Shown: positions 9,678 through 18,778 of the stretch, in pieces | Layout: every line of letters starts with the position of its first letter | Numbering within the stretch: position 1 is the stretch's first letter | Assembly: GCF_008973465.1 (NCBI RefSeq) | Contig: NZ_WBXN01000004.1 | Location: forward strand, 3,946,501-4,010,500 | Direction of reading: 5' to 3' | Length of the DNA stretch: 64,000 nucleotides | DNA from: Streptomyces sp. SS1-1 | GTDB taxonomy: Bacteria > Actinomycetota > Actinomycetes > Streptomycetales > Streptomycetaceae | Translations under genes and position numbers: made by a program | The notes under the pieces: model-generated | What the model was told of the DNA's origin: nothing | What the model saw: the letters and a program-made list of their open reading frames with translations, nothing else | Database searches by the model: none

Positions 9678-9686
9678 TTGTCCACA
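9678..9686 (+). promoter_or_regulatory. Perfect DnaA box, isolated
   Basis: TTGTCCACA matches the Streptomyces DnaA box exactly. A weaker relative (AGATCCACA) lies about 20 bp further on. It is not in a cluster, so it is not an origin; it could let DnaA influence the ssd/tad promoter. Confidence 0.4.
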
Positions 9687-9893
9687 GTTATTGACCAAGA
9701 TCCACACGATTTGCCGGATCGCTGCATCGTGATTCCGACGCGTCCCGGCGGGCCGACTTCATGGCCGGTTCCGGTTTGTCGGGCGTGATTGGCCGGTTCC
9801 AATCGGCCGTTCATATGGGGGCCGCTTACCGGCTCTTCACACCTTTGGGAATGGCGTGGCCGCAGGGCCGCGCGAACGATGCAGCGATGGGGG

Positions 9894-11006
9894 ATGGACA
9901 CCGTGACCGCAGCCGTCACACACGATCCGCCGGGGCCCGGCTCCGGGCGGCCCGGGAAGCCGTTGATCGTCACCGAGGACGCCGACCTGCTCGACGATCT
10001 GCTGCGCCTGTGCGCGGCGGCCGGCGCCACACCCGAGGTCCACCACGGGGTGCCCGAGCCCCGCAGCGGCTGGGAGGCGGCCCCGCTCGTGCTCGTCGGC
10101 GACGACGCGGCCCGCCGGGTACGCGGCGCCGGACGCCGAGGCGGAGTGGTCCTCGTGGGCCGCGACCAGGACGACTCGGGGGTCTGGCGCCGGGCCGTCG
10201 AGATCGGCGCCGACCACGTCCTGATGCTGCCCGACGGCGAGCAGTGGCTCGTCGACCGGATCGCCGACGTCGCCGAAGGCGTCGGCCGGCCCGCCCTCAC
10301 CGTCGGGGTCATCGGAGGACGCGGCGGATCGGGGGCCTCCACGCTCGCGTGTGCCCTCGCCGTGACGGCCGCGCGCGAGGGACTGCGCACGCTGCTGGTG
10401 GACGGCGACCCACTGGGCGGCGGACTCGACGTCGTTCTCGGCGGAGAGGCCGTCGAGGGCCTGCGCTGGCCCGCCTTCGCCGGCTCACGCGGACGGCTGG
10501 GCAGCGGCGCCCTCGAGGAGTCCCTGCCCGAACTGCACTCCCTGCGGGTCCTCAGCTGGGACCGGGGCGACAGCGTCGCGGTCCCTCCGCAGGCGATGCG
10601 TGCCGTACTGGCGGCGGCCCGGCGCCGCGGTGGAGCCGTCGTCGTCGACCTGCCCCGCCGGATCGACGACGGCGTCGCGGAAGCCCTGGCCCAGCTCGAC
10701 GTCGGCCTCCTCGTCGTCCCCGCCGAGCTGCGCGCCGTCGCCGCCGCCCGGCAGGTGGCGTCGGCGATCCAACTGCTGCTGAGAGACCTGCGCCTGGTCG
10801 TACGGGGGCCCTACGCGCCCGGACTCGACGACCGGGAAGTGGCCCGGCTCCTGGATCTGCCGCTGGTGGGCGAGGTGCCGGTGGAGCCGGGGCTGCTGCG
10901 GCCCCACGAGCACCGGGAACCACCCGGCGCGGCGGCGCGGGGCCCGCTGGCCCGCTTCTGCAGGGAGTTCTGGGAGCGGGCGCTGTGCGAGGCGAGGGCG
11001 GCGTGA
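9894..11006 (+). CDS. ssd: CpaE/Ssd-like ATPase of the Tad locus
   Basis: A 370-residue MinD/CpaE-family protein, first gene of the Tad cluster and positional equivalent of mycobacterial ssd. The N-terminal 120 residues look like a degenerate receiver domain (LIVTEDADLLDDLLRLCAAAG). The ATPase half begins TVGVIGGRGGSGASTLACALA: the Walker A is atypical, with the usual catalytic lysine replaced (GAST instead of GKT), as in other actinobacterial CpaE homologues. VDGDPLGGGLD follows. CpaE proteins help localise the pilus machinery; Ssd overproduction affects septation in mycobacteria. ATG 9894 has GGGGG immediately before it; GTG 9903 with the same G-run 9 nt upstream is an equally good start. 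It overlaps tadA by 4 bp. Confidence 0.85.
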   Translation: MDTVTAAVTHDPPGPGSGRPGKPLIVTEDADLLDDLLRLCAAAGATPEVHHGVPEPRSGWEAAPLVLVGDDAARRVRGAGRRGGVVLVGRDQDDSGVWRRAVEIGADHVLMLPDGEQWLVDRIADVAEGVGRPALTVGVIGGRGGSGASTLACALAVTAAREGLRTLLVDGDPLGGGLDVVLGGEAVEGLRWPAFAGSRGRLGSGALEESLPELHSLRVLSWDRGDSVAVPPQAMRAVLAAARRRGGAVVVDLPRRIDDGVAEALAQLDVGLLVVPAELRAVAAARQVASAIQLLLRDLRLVVRGPYAPGLDDREVARLLDLPLVGEVPVEPGLLRPHEHREPPGAAARGPLARFCREFWERALCEARAA

Positions 11007-12541
11007 CGGGCCTGAGCGAGGTGGAGGGCGGCGTGAGGGGTCTAGGCGAGGTGGAGGGCGGAGTTGTGCGAGAGGTCGGCGGTGGCCGGGTGAGTTCGGG
11101 TTCGGCGCGCGGGGGCTCGGAGACGGTGATGAGCGCGGGTGCGGGTGCGGGCGCGCGTGTTGTTGCACGGGCGCGGGTGCCCAGTTGGGCGGTGCGGAGT
11201 TCGGAGGGTGGAGGCGGGGCGCGGGTCCGGTCGGGCGTTCATGGGGTGTCTGTGCGCACGGCGGCCGGCGAAGGCGGAGCCCGGCCGGGTGGCGTGGGTG
11301 GTGCGGCCGGTGGGCGGTGGGCGCCGGGCGGTGTCGGTGGGACGGCGGATGTGCCGGCGGGGCTGCTCGACGGGGTGCGGCAGTGGCTGGCGGAGAGCGG
11401 GTCCGAGCCGACTCCGGCCCGGGTCGCGCAGGCCCTGCGGGAGCAGGGCAGGGTGCTGGGGGATGCCGAAGTGCTGGGCGCGGCCGAGCAGTTACGGTCC
11501 GAGCTGGTCGGCAGCGGCCCGCTGGAGCCATTGCTCGCCGATCCGGCCGTGACCGACGTGCTGGTGTCGGCACCGGACCGGGTCTGGGTCGACCGGGGCG
11601 GGGGCCTGGAGCTGACCTCCGTGTGCTTCCCCGACGCGGCGGCCGTACGACGTCTCGCGCAGCGCCTCGCAGCGGTGGCAGGCCGGCGCCTGGACGACGC
11701 CCGGCCCTGGGTGGACGCCCGGCTGCCCGACGGGACCCGGCTGCACGCGGTGCTCCCACCGGTGGCTGTGGGGTGTGCGTGTCTGTCGCTCCGGGTGGCG
11801 CGGCCACGGGCCTTCAGACTCGGCGAACTGGTCGCGGCGGGGACGGTGCCGCCGGGCGGGGACCGGGTGTTGCGGGCCCTGGTCGGCGCGCGGCTGTCCT
11901 TCCTCATCAGCGGCGGCACCGGCAGCGGTAAGACGACGCTGCTGAGCGCCCTGCTGGGGCTGGTCGGGCCGGGTGAGCGGATCGTGCTCGCCGAGGACTC
12001 GGCGGAACTGAAGCCGGACCACCCGCATGTCGTACGGCTGGAGAGCCGGCCCGCCAACCAGGAGGGGGCGGGGCTCGTCACCCTGGAGGACCTGGTGCGG
12101 CAGGCGCTGCGGATGCGGCCGGACCGGCTCGTCGTCGGCGAGGTGCGCGGACCCGAGGTGGTACATCTGCTCGCCGCGCTCAACACGGGTCATGAAGGCG
12201 GCTGTGGGACTGTCCACGCCAACGCGGCCGCCGATGTGCCCGCCCGTCTCGAAGCTCTCGGTACGGCGGCGGGACTCGACCGGGCCGCCCTGCACAGTCA
12301 GTTGGCCGCAGCGCTGTCGGTCGTCCTCCATCTCGTACGGGACCGGACCGGGCGTCGGCGGATCGCCGAGGTGCATGTGCTGGAGCGGGACCCGGCCGGG
12401 CTGGTGCGGACCGTGCCGGCGCTGCGGTGGGCCCCGGAGGGGTTCGTGGCCGAGCGGGGCTGGGAGCGGCTCCAGCCGCTTCTGCGCGGGGGTGGCGAGG
12501 TCAGGAGTGCCGCGGGGGCAGGTGGGGGGAGCCATGGGTGA
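11003..12541 (+). CDS. tadA: TadA/CpaF secretion ATPase
   Basis: Hexameric motor ATPase of type II/IV secretion for Flp-type pili. Core features: LADPAVTDVLVSAPDRVWVDRGG (N-terminal GSPE region), Walker A ISGGTGSGKTTLLSALL near residue 310, Asp box VLAEDSAEL, Walker B DRLVVGEVRG, and His box GHEGGCGTVHA. GTG 11003 overlaps the ssd stop (GTGA), giving 512 residues. However, the first 115 residues are a Gly/Ala/Arg/Val-rich stretch with an internal repeat (EVEGGV twice) and no homology I recognise, so translation could begin further in. It sits in the ssd-tadA-tadB-tadC order. Confidence 0.88.
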   Translation: MTGLSEVEGGVRGLGEVEGGVVREVGGGRVSSGSARGGSETVMSAGAGAGARVVARARVPSWAVRSSEGGGGARVRSGVHGVSVRTAAGEGGARPGGVGGAAGGRWAPGGVGGTADVPAGLLDGVRQWLAESGSEPTPARVAQALREQGRVLGDAEVLGAAEQLRSELVGSGPLEPLLADPAVTDVLVSAPDRVWVDRGGGLELTSVCFPDAAAVRRLAQRLAAVAGRRLDDARPWVDARLPDGTRLHAVLPPVAVGCACLSLRVARPRAFRLGELVAAGTVPPGGDRVLRALVGARLSFLISGGTGSGKTTLLSALLGLVGPGERIVLAEDSAELKPDHPHVVRLESRPANQEGAGLVTLEDLVRQALRMRPDRLVVGEVRGPEVVHLLAALNTGHEGGCGTVHANAAADVPARLEALGTAAGLDRAALHSQLAAALSVVLHLVRDRTGRRRIAEVHVLERDPAGLVRTVPALRWAPEGFVAERGWERLQPLLRGGGEVRSAAGAGGGSHG

Positions 12542-13415
12542 GGTGGTCTCCGGCGCGCTGGACGGGTTGGGCGCGGCCGGTGTGTGCCTCGGAGCGGCGG
12601 CCGTCTGTCTGGTGGGCGGGCAGGACCAGGGTGTCCGGCGGGCTCGAGTGCTGTTCGCGGGCGGCGAGGGGCTGGACGCCGGGCCGTCCGACTGGTGGCG
12701 GGTGACCGGGACGCTGCGGCGGGTGCGGGGGCGTGTGCGAGCCGAGGGGTGGGCTCTGGTCGCCGGTCTGGTGCTGGCGGTGCTCGGGTCGTCGGTGCTG
12801 CCGCTCGTCGCGGGGGCGGGCGGGGTGCCGTTGCTGAGACGGATGCGGCTGGCCCGGGAGGAGCGGCGCGCGCGGGAGCTGCGCGGAGGCGCGGTGATCG
12901 CGCTGTGCGGGGCGCTGGCCGGTGAGGTGCGGGCGGGGCGGCAGCCCGGTGAGGCGTTGCTGCGGGCGGCGCATGACTCGGGCGGGCTCGGTGCGGCGCA
13001 GTCCGCCGTACTGGCGGCGGCGCGGTTCGGCGGCGATGTGCCAGGCGCGCTCGTCTCCGCGGCTCGGCAGCCCGGTGCCGAAGGGCTGTCGGGGCTGGCC
13101 GCGTGCTGGCGGGTCGCCGTCGACCAGGGCGCCGGCCTCGCGGCCGGGCTGGACCGGCTGGAGGCGGCGCTCCGCGCGGAGCGCGATCAACGTGCCGATC
13201 TGCGGGCCCAGTTGGCGGGAGCGAGATCGACGGTGGTGATGCTCGCCGGGCTGCCGGTGCTCGGGCTGCTGCTCGGGGCGGCCATGGGCGCGGATCCCCT
13301 GCACGTGCTGCTGCACACCGGTGCGGGCTTCGGGTGCCTCGCGGTCGGCGGGGTGCTGGAGGGGGCCGGCATGTGGTGGGCGGCGCGGATCGTGCGGGGA
13401 GCGGAGGCGGGGTGA
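12534..13415 (+). CDS. tadB: TadB-like type II secretion F-domain protein
   Basis: Polytopic membrane platform protein (293 residues) of the Tad pilus machine. N-terminal hydrophobic segment (LGAAGVCLGAAAVCLVGG), a second pair around residues 75-100 (ALVAGLVLAVLGSSVLPLVAG), then the cytosolic T2SSF-like helical domain (ALCGALAGEVRAGRQPGEALLRAA) and a C-terminal hairpin (VVMLAGLPVLGLLLGAAMG, then HTGAGFGCLAVGGVLEGAGMW). It starts inside the last codons of tadA with GTGGGGGGAGCC before the ATG, so translation is coupled. Confidence 0.82.
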   Translation: MGEVVSGALDGLGAAGVCLGAAAVCLVGGQDQGVRRARVLFAGGEGLDAGPSDWWRVTGTLRRVRGRVRAEGWALVAGLVLAVLGSSVLPLVAGAGGVPLLRRMRLAREERRARELRGGAVIALCGALAGEVRAGRQPGEALLRAAHDSGGLGAAQSAVLAAARFGGDVPGALVSAARQPGAEGLSGLAACWRVAVDQGAGLAAGLDRLEAALRAERDQRADLRAQLAGARSTVVMLAGLPVLGLLLGAAMGADPLHVLLHTGAGFGCLAVGGVLEGAGMWWAARIVRGAEAG

Positions 13416-13531
13416 GGAGGCGGGGTGAGAGGCCGCGAGAGGAGGCGGAGTGAGGGCGCGATCCCGGATTTGGACAGGGGCAGGTCCGACAGGACGGGTC
13501 CGAGACGGACGGGCAGGAAGGGGGCGGTGGT

Positions 13532-14335
13532 GTGAGCGGGGAAGTTGCCCACAGGCTGGGGATGGCTGTGGGGGCGGTTCTGATCGCCGGGTGGCTGGTG
13601 CGGTGGTGGGCGGACGTGCGCCGGGAGCGCAGGGTCCGGGGGCGGTTGGTGGGGCTGATGAGGAGGGCCGTCCTGGCACCGGCTCGTAGACGCCTCGACG
13701 TGCGGCGCGGGATACGGCGCTGGGCGCCCGTCGCGGCCGTCGGGATGGCCGGCTGGGCCCTGGTGGGTGGTCTGGCGGGGCTGGTGGTCGGGGCGGCCGG
13801 GGCCGGCGGCCTCTGGTGGTGGCGTCGGAGACAGGGCTCCGGTGGAGGCGCGGCGGGCGCGGAGGTGGACGCGGTCGACGCGGGTGAGGTGTCGCGCCGA
13901 CTCCCGCTCGCAGCGGACCTGTTGGCGGCCTGCATCGCCGCCGGCGCGAGTCCGGTGGTGGCGGCGCAGGCCGTGGGCGAGGCGTTGGGCGGGCCGGTCG
14001 GGGATGCGCTGGCGAGGGGTGCCGCGGAGTGCCGTCTCGGTGGTGAACCGGGGGAGTCGTGGCGGCGGTTGGCCTCGATACCGGGGGCGGCGGCGCTGGC
14101 GCGGCTGCTGGAACGCGCCGGTGTCTCCGGTCTCCCGGCGGCCGGACCGGTCGCACGGCTCGCTGCGGAGGCCCGCGCGGACTGGACACGTGCGGCGACG
14201 GAGCGGGCCAGGAGAGCGGCCGTCATGGTCACCGCGCCGGTGGGCCTGTGTTTCCTGCCCGCGTTCATCGCGGTCGGGGTGGCGCCCGTGGTCATCGGGC
14301 TGGCGGGCGGTGTGCTGGGAGGAGGCGGCACGTGA
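13532..14335 (+). CDS. tadC: TadC-like type II secretion F-domain protein
   Basis: Second membrane platform protein (267 residues), paralogous to TadB. Transmembrane segments: MAVGAVLIAGWLVRWW, AAVGMAGWALVGGLAGLVVGAAGAGGLWWW and a C-terminal AAVMVTAPVGLCFLPAFIAVGVAPVVIGLAGG. Between them is the F-domain, LAADLLAACIAAGASPVVAAQAVGEAL. GTG 13532 is preceded by AGGAAGGGGGC. The 116-bp gap after tadB reads as G-rich sequence with no gene. Confidence 0.82.
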   Translation: MSGEVAHRLGMAVGAVLIAGWLVRWWADVRRERRVRGRLVGLMRRAVLAPARRRLDVRRGIRRWAPVAAVGMAGWALVGGLAGLVVGAAGAGGLWWWRRRQGSGGGAAGAEVDAVDAGEVSRRLPLAADLLAACIAAGASPVVAAQAVGEALGGPVGDALARGAAECRLGGEPGESWRRLASIPGAAALARLLERAGVSGLPAAGPVARLAAEARADWTRAATERARRAAVMVTAPVGLCFLPAFIAVGVAPVVIGLAGGVLGGGGT

Positions 14336-14466
14336 CGGGGTGAGCGGTGAGGACGCGCGGTGGACGCGCGGTGAGGACGCGCGGCGCGGATGCGTGGTGA
14401 GAGCGCGTCGAGCGTGGATGTGTGTGGGACCTGGATCAACAGAAGCGGACCTTACGGGGGTTACGG

Positions 14467-14676
14467 ATGTTCAAGGCGGTACGGGCACGGATGGCGGCCC
14501 TGGTGGGCAGGGCGCGGGCGGCGCGGAGGGACGCGGGGATGGTCACCTCCGAGTACGCAATGGGCATCGTGGCGGCGGTGGCTTTCGCCGTGGTGCTCTA
14601 CAAGGTCGTGACGAGCGGGGAGGTCAGCGAGGAGCTCCAGGGCATCGTGAAGCGGGCGCTCGATGGCGGGGCATGA
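14467..14676 (+). CDS. Flp-like pilin (DUF4244)
   Basis: Small 69-residue prepilin of the actinobacterial Tad locus. A basic N-terminus (MFKAVRARMAALVGRARAARRDAG) precedes a processing site G-MVTSEYAMG with Glu at position +5, then a single hydrophobic helix (IVAAVAFAVVLYKVV) and a short polar tail. This is the architecture of Flp pilins and DUF4244 proteins, which a prepilin peptidase cleaves before assembly; I see no peptidase gene in the window. The Shine-Dalgarno is GGGGG 6 nt before the ATG. Confidence 0.85.
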   Translation: MFKAVRARMAALVGRARAARRDAGMVTSEYAMGIVAAVAFAVVLYKVVTSGEVSEELQGIVKRALDGGA

Positions 14677-15106
14677 GCGGGGAGGCCGACGCGGGCCGGG
14701 CGGTCGTCCGGCCCGTGGGGCCCCCGCGGGGCACAGGAAGGGCCGGGGCGGAGTGCTCGGGTCGGATCGGGGGTTCGTGACGGCCGAGTCGGCTGTCGTG
14801 CTGCCGGTGCTCGTGATGTTCGCCATGGCGCTGGTGTGGGGGCTGCTCGCGGTGGCGGCGCAGATCCAGTGCGTGGATGCCGCCCGCACCGGGGCCCGCG
14901 CGGCAGCCCGGCAGGACCCGGACGACGCCGTCATCGAGGTGGCCGGAGACGTCGCACCGGACGGGGCGAAGGTCACGGTCGCCCGGGAAGGGGGCGTGGT
15001 CCGGGTGGTCGTGGTGGCGAGACCGCCGGTGCTGCGCGGGCTGCCCTTCGAGGTGCGGGAGGAGGCCGTGGCGGCGGCGGAGGAGAGGGTGGGGGTGGAG
15101 TCGTGA
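14663..15106 (+). CDS. TadE-family pseudopilin
   Basis: Minor pilin-like protein. Its conserved part is GSDRGFVTAESAVVLPVLVMFAMALVWGLLAV, the TadE segment with Glu five residues into the hydrophobic helix, followed by an extracytoplasmic domain (CVDAARTGARAAARQDPDDAVIEVAG). The longest frame starts at ATG 14663, inside the pilin gene, but gives a 30-residue Gly/Arg-rich leader. GTG 14753 (AGGAAG 10-15 nt upstream) starts just before the conserved part and may be the real start. It overlaps the next gene by 4 bp (GTGA). Confidence 0.75.
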   Translation: MAGHERGGRRGPGGRPARGAPAGHRKGRGGVLGSDRGFVTAESAVVLPVLVMFAMALVWGLLAVAAQIQCVDAARTGARAAARQDPDDAVIEVAGDVAPDGAKVTVAREGGVVRVVVVARPPVLRGLPFEVREEAVAAAEERVGVES

Positions 15107-15534
15107 GCGCGGGGTGCGGGCGGAGGCGCCGTTTCGGGGCGTCCTGGACAGGTCCCGGTTCCGACCGGGGATCGGCCACCGCCTGGAGCCTCGGCCTGAT
15201 CGCCGTTCTGTGTGTTGTGTTCGGCGTGGTGCTGGCTCTCGGGCATGCGGTGGTGATCCGGCACCGTGCGGCGGGCGGTGCGGATCTGGCGGCCCTCGCG
15301 GCGGCCGACCACTGGGCGGAGGGCACGGCCGGGGCATGCGCTCGGGCGGAGCGGGTTGCTGAGGCGAGCGGGGCGCGGCTCGTGCGGTGCGCGGTGGTGG
15401 GCGACGTGTCGGACGTGACGGCTGCGTCGGGGCGGGGCCCGTTCACCGCGAAGGTCCGGGCTCGGGCGGGCCCTGGGGGACCGGGTGCGCCTGGCCCGAG
15501 CCCGGGAGACACTCCGGGTGCCGGGGAGCCGTAG
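15103..15534 (+). CDS. TadE-like helicase/secretion-neighbourhood protein
   Basis: A 143-residue protein with one N-terminal hydrophobic helix (SATAWSLGLIAVLCVVFGVVLALGHAVV), then RHRAAGGADLAALAAADHWAEGTAGACARAERVAEASGARLVRC. This RHRA..ADLAALAAA pattern is typical of the second TadE-like protein (Rv3654c-like) found between the pilin genes and the DEAH helicase in actinobacteria. The GTG start overlaps the preceding stop. The C-terminal 25 residues are a Pro/Gly-rich tail. It is the last gene of the tad operon and convergent with the helicase after 63 bp. Confidence 0.75.
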   Translation: MSAGCGRRRRFGASWTGPGSDRGSATAWSLGLIAVLCVVFGVVLALGHAVVIRHRAAGGADLAALAAADHWAEGTAGACARAERVAEASGARLVRCAVVGDVSDVTAASGRGPFTAKVRARAGPGGPGAPGPSPGDTPGAGEP

Positions 15535-15597
15535 GAGGCTCCCTGGAGGGACGGGCGCGGGTGTTGAAGCCGCCACCCACCGCCCGCCCCCCACCGC

Positions 15598-18231
15598 CTA
15601 CGCCCGCGCCTCCTCCTCGTCCGGAGCCGGAGAGTCCCCCTTGCCCGGAGCCGGAGAAGCGCCCTCGCCCGGAGCGGAGGAGGTCCCTCCAGTCGAAGCT
15701 GCTGCCTCCCCGTCGGCGCCCTCCGCCTCCGCCCCCGCTTTGGCCTGCACCCCCGCTTCGGCCTGCGCCGCCCCCACTTCGGCCTCCGGAGCCCCCCGCA
15801 ACAGCACCGTCAGCAGTCGTACCGCTCCCCGCTTGTGCAGTGGGTCGTTGCCGTTGCCGCACTTGGGGGACTGGATGCAGGACGGGCAGCCGGCCTCGCA
15901 CTCGCAGGAGGCGATGGCCTCACGGGTGGCCGTCAGCCAGGCGCGGGCCGTGTGGAAGGCGCGCTCCGCGAAGCCGGCGCCGCCGGGATGGCCGTCGTAG
16001 ACGAAGACCGTCGGGAGCAGCGTGTCGGGGTGCAGCGGGATCGACACGCCGCCGATGTCCCAGCGGTCGCAGGTCGCGAAGAGGGGCAGCAGGCCGATCG
16101 AGGCGTGTTCGGCGGCGTGGAGGGCGCCGCCGAGGATCTCCGGGTTGATCCGGGCCTCGTCGAGCTGGTCCTCGGTGACCGTCCACCACACCGCGCGGGT
16201 GCGCAGCGTCCGAGGAGGGAGGTCGAGTTTCGTCTCGCCCAGCACTTCGCCGGTGATCAGCCGGCGCCGGAGGAAGGAGACCACCTGGTTGGTGACTTCG
16301 ACGGAGCCGTAGCAGAGGCGGCCGTCGCCCCACGGGATCTCGGTCTCGGTCTCGAGGACGGAGATGGCCGTCGTGTCCCGGGCGACCGTGGAGTACGACG
16401 GGGACGCCTGCTCCACCAGGGCGACCGAGTCCTCGAGGTCGAGGGAGCGGACGAGGTAGGTGCGGCCCTGGTGCAGATGGACCGCGCCCTCGTGCACGCT
16501 CGTGTGCGCGGCGCCCGCGTCGACGGTGCCGAGCAGGCGGCCCGTGCCGGCCTCGACGACCTGGACCGGGCGTCCGCCCTCGCCGCGGATGTCGGTGAGG
16601 TCGGCGGCCCGTTCCCGGCGGGTCCAGTGCCAGGCCCGGGTGCGGCGGCGCAGCAGCTTCGCGGCCTCCAGCTGGGGCAGCAGCCCCTCGGCCTCGGGGC
16701 CGAAGAGGGCCAGGTCCTCCTCGGTGAGGGGGATCTCGGCGGCCGCCGCGCACAGGTGGGGCGCGAGGACGTACGGGTTGTCGGGGTCGAGGACCGTCGA
16801 CTCCACCGGGCGGTCGAAGAGGGCCTCGGGGTGGTGGACGAGGTAGGTGTCCAGCGGGTCGTCGCGGGCGACGAGGACGGCCAGGGCGCCCTGCCCGGAG
16901 CGGCCGGCCCGTCCCGCCTGCTGCCACAGGGAGGCGCGGGTGCCGGGGTAGCCGGAGATCAGGACGGCGTCCAGGCCGGAGACGTCGATGCCGAGTTCCA
17001 GGGCGGTGGTGGCGGACAAGCCGAGCAGTTCCCCGGAGTGCAGGGCCTGTTCCAGGGCGCGGCGCTCCTCGGGGAGGTAGCCGCCCCGGTAGGCCGCGAC
17101 ACGCCCGGCGAGCGAACGATCGATTTCGGCCAGCCGTTCCTGCGCGATGACCGAGATGAGCTCGGCGCCGCGCCGGGAGCGGACGAAGGCGACCGAGCGG
17201 ATGCCCTGCACCGCGAGGTCGGTCAGGAGGTCCGCCGTCTCCGCGGTGGCGGTACGCCGGACGGGTGCGCCTTTCTCGCCCTGGAGCTCGGTGAGCGGCG
17301 GTTCCCAGAGGGCGAAGACGAGTTCGCCGCGCGGGGAGGCGTCGTCGGCGATCTCCACCACGGGCAGCCCGGTCAGGCGCCGCGCCGCGACGGCGGGCTC
17401 GGCGGCGGTGGCGGAGGCCAGCAGGAAGACGGGGGAGGAGCCGTAGCGGGCGCACAGGCGGCGCAGACGCCGCAGCACCTGGGCGACGTGGGATCCGAAG
17501 ACACCGCGGTAGGTGTGGCACTCGTCGATGACGACGTACTTCAGCGCCTTGAGGAAGGAGGACCAGCGCGGGTGCGACGGGAGTATGCCCCGGTGGAGCA
17601 TGTCGGGGTTGGTGAGGACGTAGTTCGCGTACTGGCGGATCCACTCGCGTTCCTCGAACGGAGTATCGCCGTCGTACACGGCCGGGCGGACCGCATTGCC
17701 CAGTGGATGTGAAAGTTCCTTCACGGAGCGGCACTGGTCCGCCGCGAGGGCCTTCGTCGGCGACAGGTACAGCGTGGTGGCGCCGCGTCCGTTCGGGGCC
17801 TCGGAGCCGTCCAGGAGCGTCGAGAGGACCGGCACGAGGTACGCGAGGGACTTGCCGGAGGCGGTGCCCGTGGCGACGACCACGGACTCGCCGTCCAGGG
17901 CGTGCTCGGCGGCGCGTGCCTGGTGGGCCCAGGGATGTTCGATCCCGGCGCGCTGCACGGCGGCGATGACCTCGGCGCGGATCCGGTCGGGCCAGACGGC
18001 ATGGCGGCCCGCTCGCGGGGGCACATGCTCCGTATGAGTGATGCGCGAAGCCCGACTCGGCCCCGAGGCGAGTCGGCCCAGCACCGCTCCCGGGTCCACC
18101 CGGGAGACGGGGCCCGTCGGGGATCGATCGGATCGGAGATTCTCGGCCATCGGCACCGAGTGTGTCACTGGCGTGACGGACAATGGGACCAAGGCGTCGT
18201 GCACGCCTGCCGGTAAGTGATTGAATGCCAT
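15598..18231 (-). CDS. DEAH-box superfamily 2 helicase of the Hrq1/YprA type with DUF1998 zinc motif
   Basis: Cytosolic 877-residue ATP-dependent helicase. Motifs: HQARAAEHALDGESVVVATGTASGKSLAY (Q region and Walker A, about residues 105-130), YLSPTKALAADQ (Ia), TNPDMLH (Ib), VIDECHTY (Walker B, DECH), LASATAAEP (III), FVRSRRGAE (IV), GLSATTALELGIDVSGLD (V) and QQAGRAGRSGQGALA (VI). Near the C-terminus, CECEAGCPSCIQSPKCG is the four-Cys cluster of the DUF1998 domain. The last 80 residues are a Glu/Ala/Pro-rich low-complexity tail. ATG 18231 gives a start MAFNHLPAGVHDAL that I remember from other streptomycetes; ATG 18150 is the alternative. The marker gene of the 'helicase/secretion neighbourhood'; divergent from bldG. 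Confidence 0.9.
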   Translation of the reverse strand: MAFNHLPAGVHDALVPLSVTPVTHSVPMAENLRSDRSPTGPVSRVDPGAVLGRLASGPSRASRITHTEHVPPRAGRHAVWPDRIRAEVIAAVQRAGIEHPWAHQARAAEHALDGESVVVATGTASGKSLAYLVPVLSTLLDGSEAPNGRGATTLYLSPTKALAADQCRSVKELSHPLGNAVRPAVYDGDTPFEEREWIRQYANYVLTNPDMLHRGILPSHPRWSSFLKALKYVVIDECHTYRGVFGSHVAQVLRRLRRLCARYGSSPVFLLASATAAEPAVAARRLTGLPVVEIADDASPRGELVFALWEPPLTELQGEKGAPVRRTATAETADLLTDLAVQGIRSVAFVRSRRGAELISVIAQERLAEIDRSLAGRVAAYRGGYLPEERRALEQALHSGELLGLSATTALELGIDVSGLDAVLISGYPGTRASLWQQAGRAGRSGQGALAVLVARDDPLDTYLVHHPEALFDRPVESTVLDPDNPYVLAPHLCAAAAEIPLTEEDLALFGPEAEGLLPQLEAAKLLRRRTRAWHWTRRERAADLTDIRGEGGRPVQVVEAGTGRLLGTVDAGAAHTSVHEGAVHLHQGRTYLVRSLDLEDSVALVEQASPSYSTVARDTTAISVLETETEIPWGDGRLCYGSVEVTNQVVSFLRRRLITGEVLGETKLDLPPRTLRTRAVWWTVTEDQLDEARINPEILGGALHAAEHASIGLLPLFATCDRWDIGGVSIPLHPDTLLPTVFVYDGHPGGAGFAERAFHTARAWLTATREAIASCECEAGCPSCIQSPKCGNGNDPLHKRGAVRLLTVLLRGAPEAEVGAAQAEAGVQAKAGAEAEGADGEAAASTGGTSSAPGEGASPAPGKGDSPAPDEEEARA

Positions 18232-18314
18232 CGCGGCTGGCGAACTCGTCCTTGGGGTTGCAAGCCGAGGTGTCCCGAGGGGCGACCGCTCGATAGCAAG
18301 GTGCTGGAGGATCC

Positions 18315-18656
18315 GTGGACCTGTCCCTGTCGACCCGTACCGTCGGCGATCGTACGGTCGTCGAGGTCGGTGGCGAAATCGACGTATATACCGCGCCCAA
18401 GCTGCGCGAGCAGCTGGTCGAGCTGGTGAACGACGGGAGTTTCCACCTCGTCGTCGACATGGAGGGCGTGGACTTCCTCGACTCCACCGGGCTCGGCGTG
18501 CTGGTCGGCGGCCTGAAGCGTGTGCGTGCCCATGAGGGCTCACTGCGCCTGGTCTGCAACCAGGAGCGCATTCTCAAGATTTTCCGTATCACCGGCCTGA
18601 CCAAGGTGTTCCCGATCCACACCTCGGTCGAGGAAGCGGTGGCGGCGACCGACTGA
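18315..18656 (+). CDS. bldG: Anti-anti-sigma factor BldG (STAS domain)
   Basis: A 113-residue single STAS domain, SpoIIAA family. The phosphorylatable serine lies in [19 protein letters not shown] (Ser about residue 57). In S. coelicolor BldG is needed for aerial mycelium and antibiotic production and acts in a partner-switching cascade with anti-sigma kinases. The GTG start follows GGAGG (GCTGGAGGATCC). The neighbouring kinase gene, 122 bp downstream, is the usual partner and probably co-transcribed. The promoter lies in the 83 bp shared with the helicase. Confidence 0.95.
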
Positions 18657-18778
18657 GTCACCGCACACCCGGGGGCGCGGTGACGTGTGCCCGGGCTGGG
18701 AAGTGGTAGGAGACGGGGGACTGGGCTTTCGGCGGCCCGGTCCCCCTGACAGCACGCCCGAAGTTCCGAGGGGGATGC

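Noticed and set aside
9678..9720. Replication origin
   Set aside because: Only one perfect DnaA box and one weak relative; oriC of Streptomyces has many clustered boxes beside dnaA and dnaN.
11003..15534. Type IV secretion/conjugation cluster
   Set aside because: Gene order and the Flp-like pilin and TadE proteins identify a Tad pilus locus; no relaxase or coupling protein is present.
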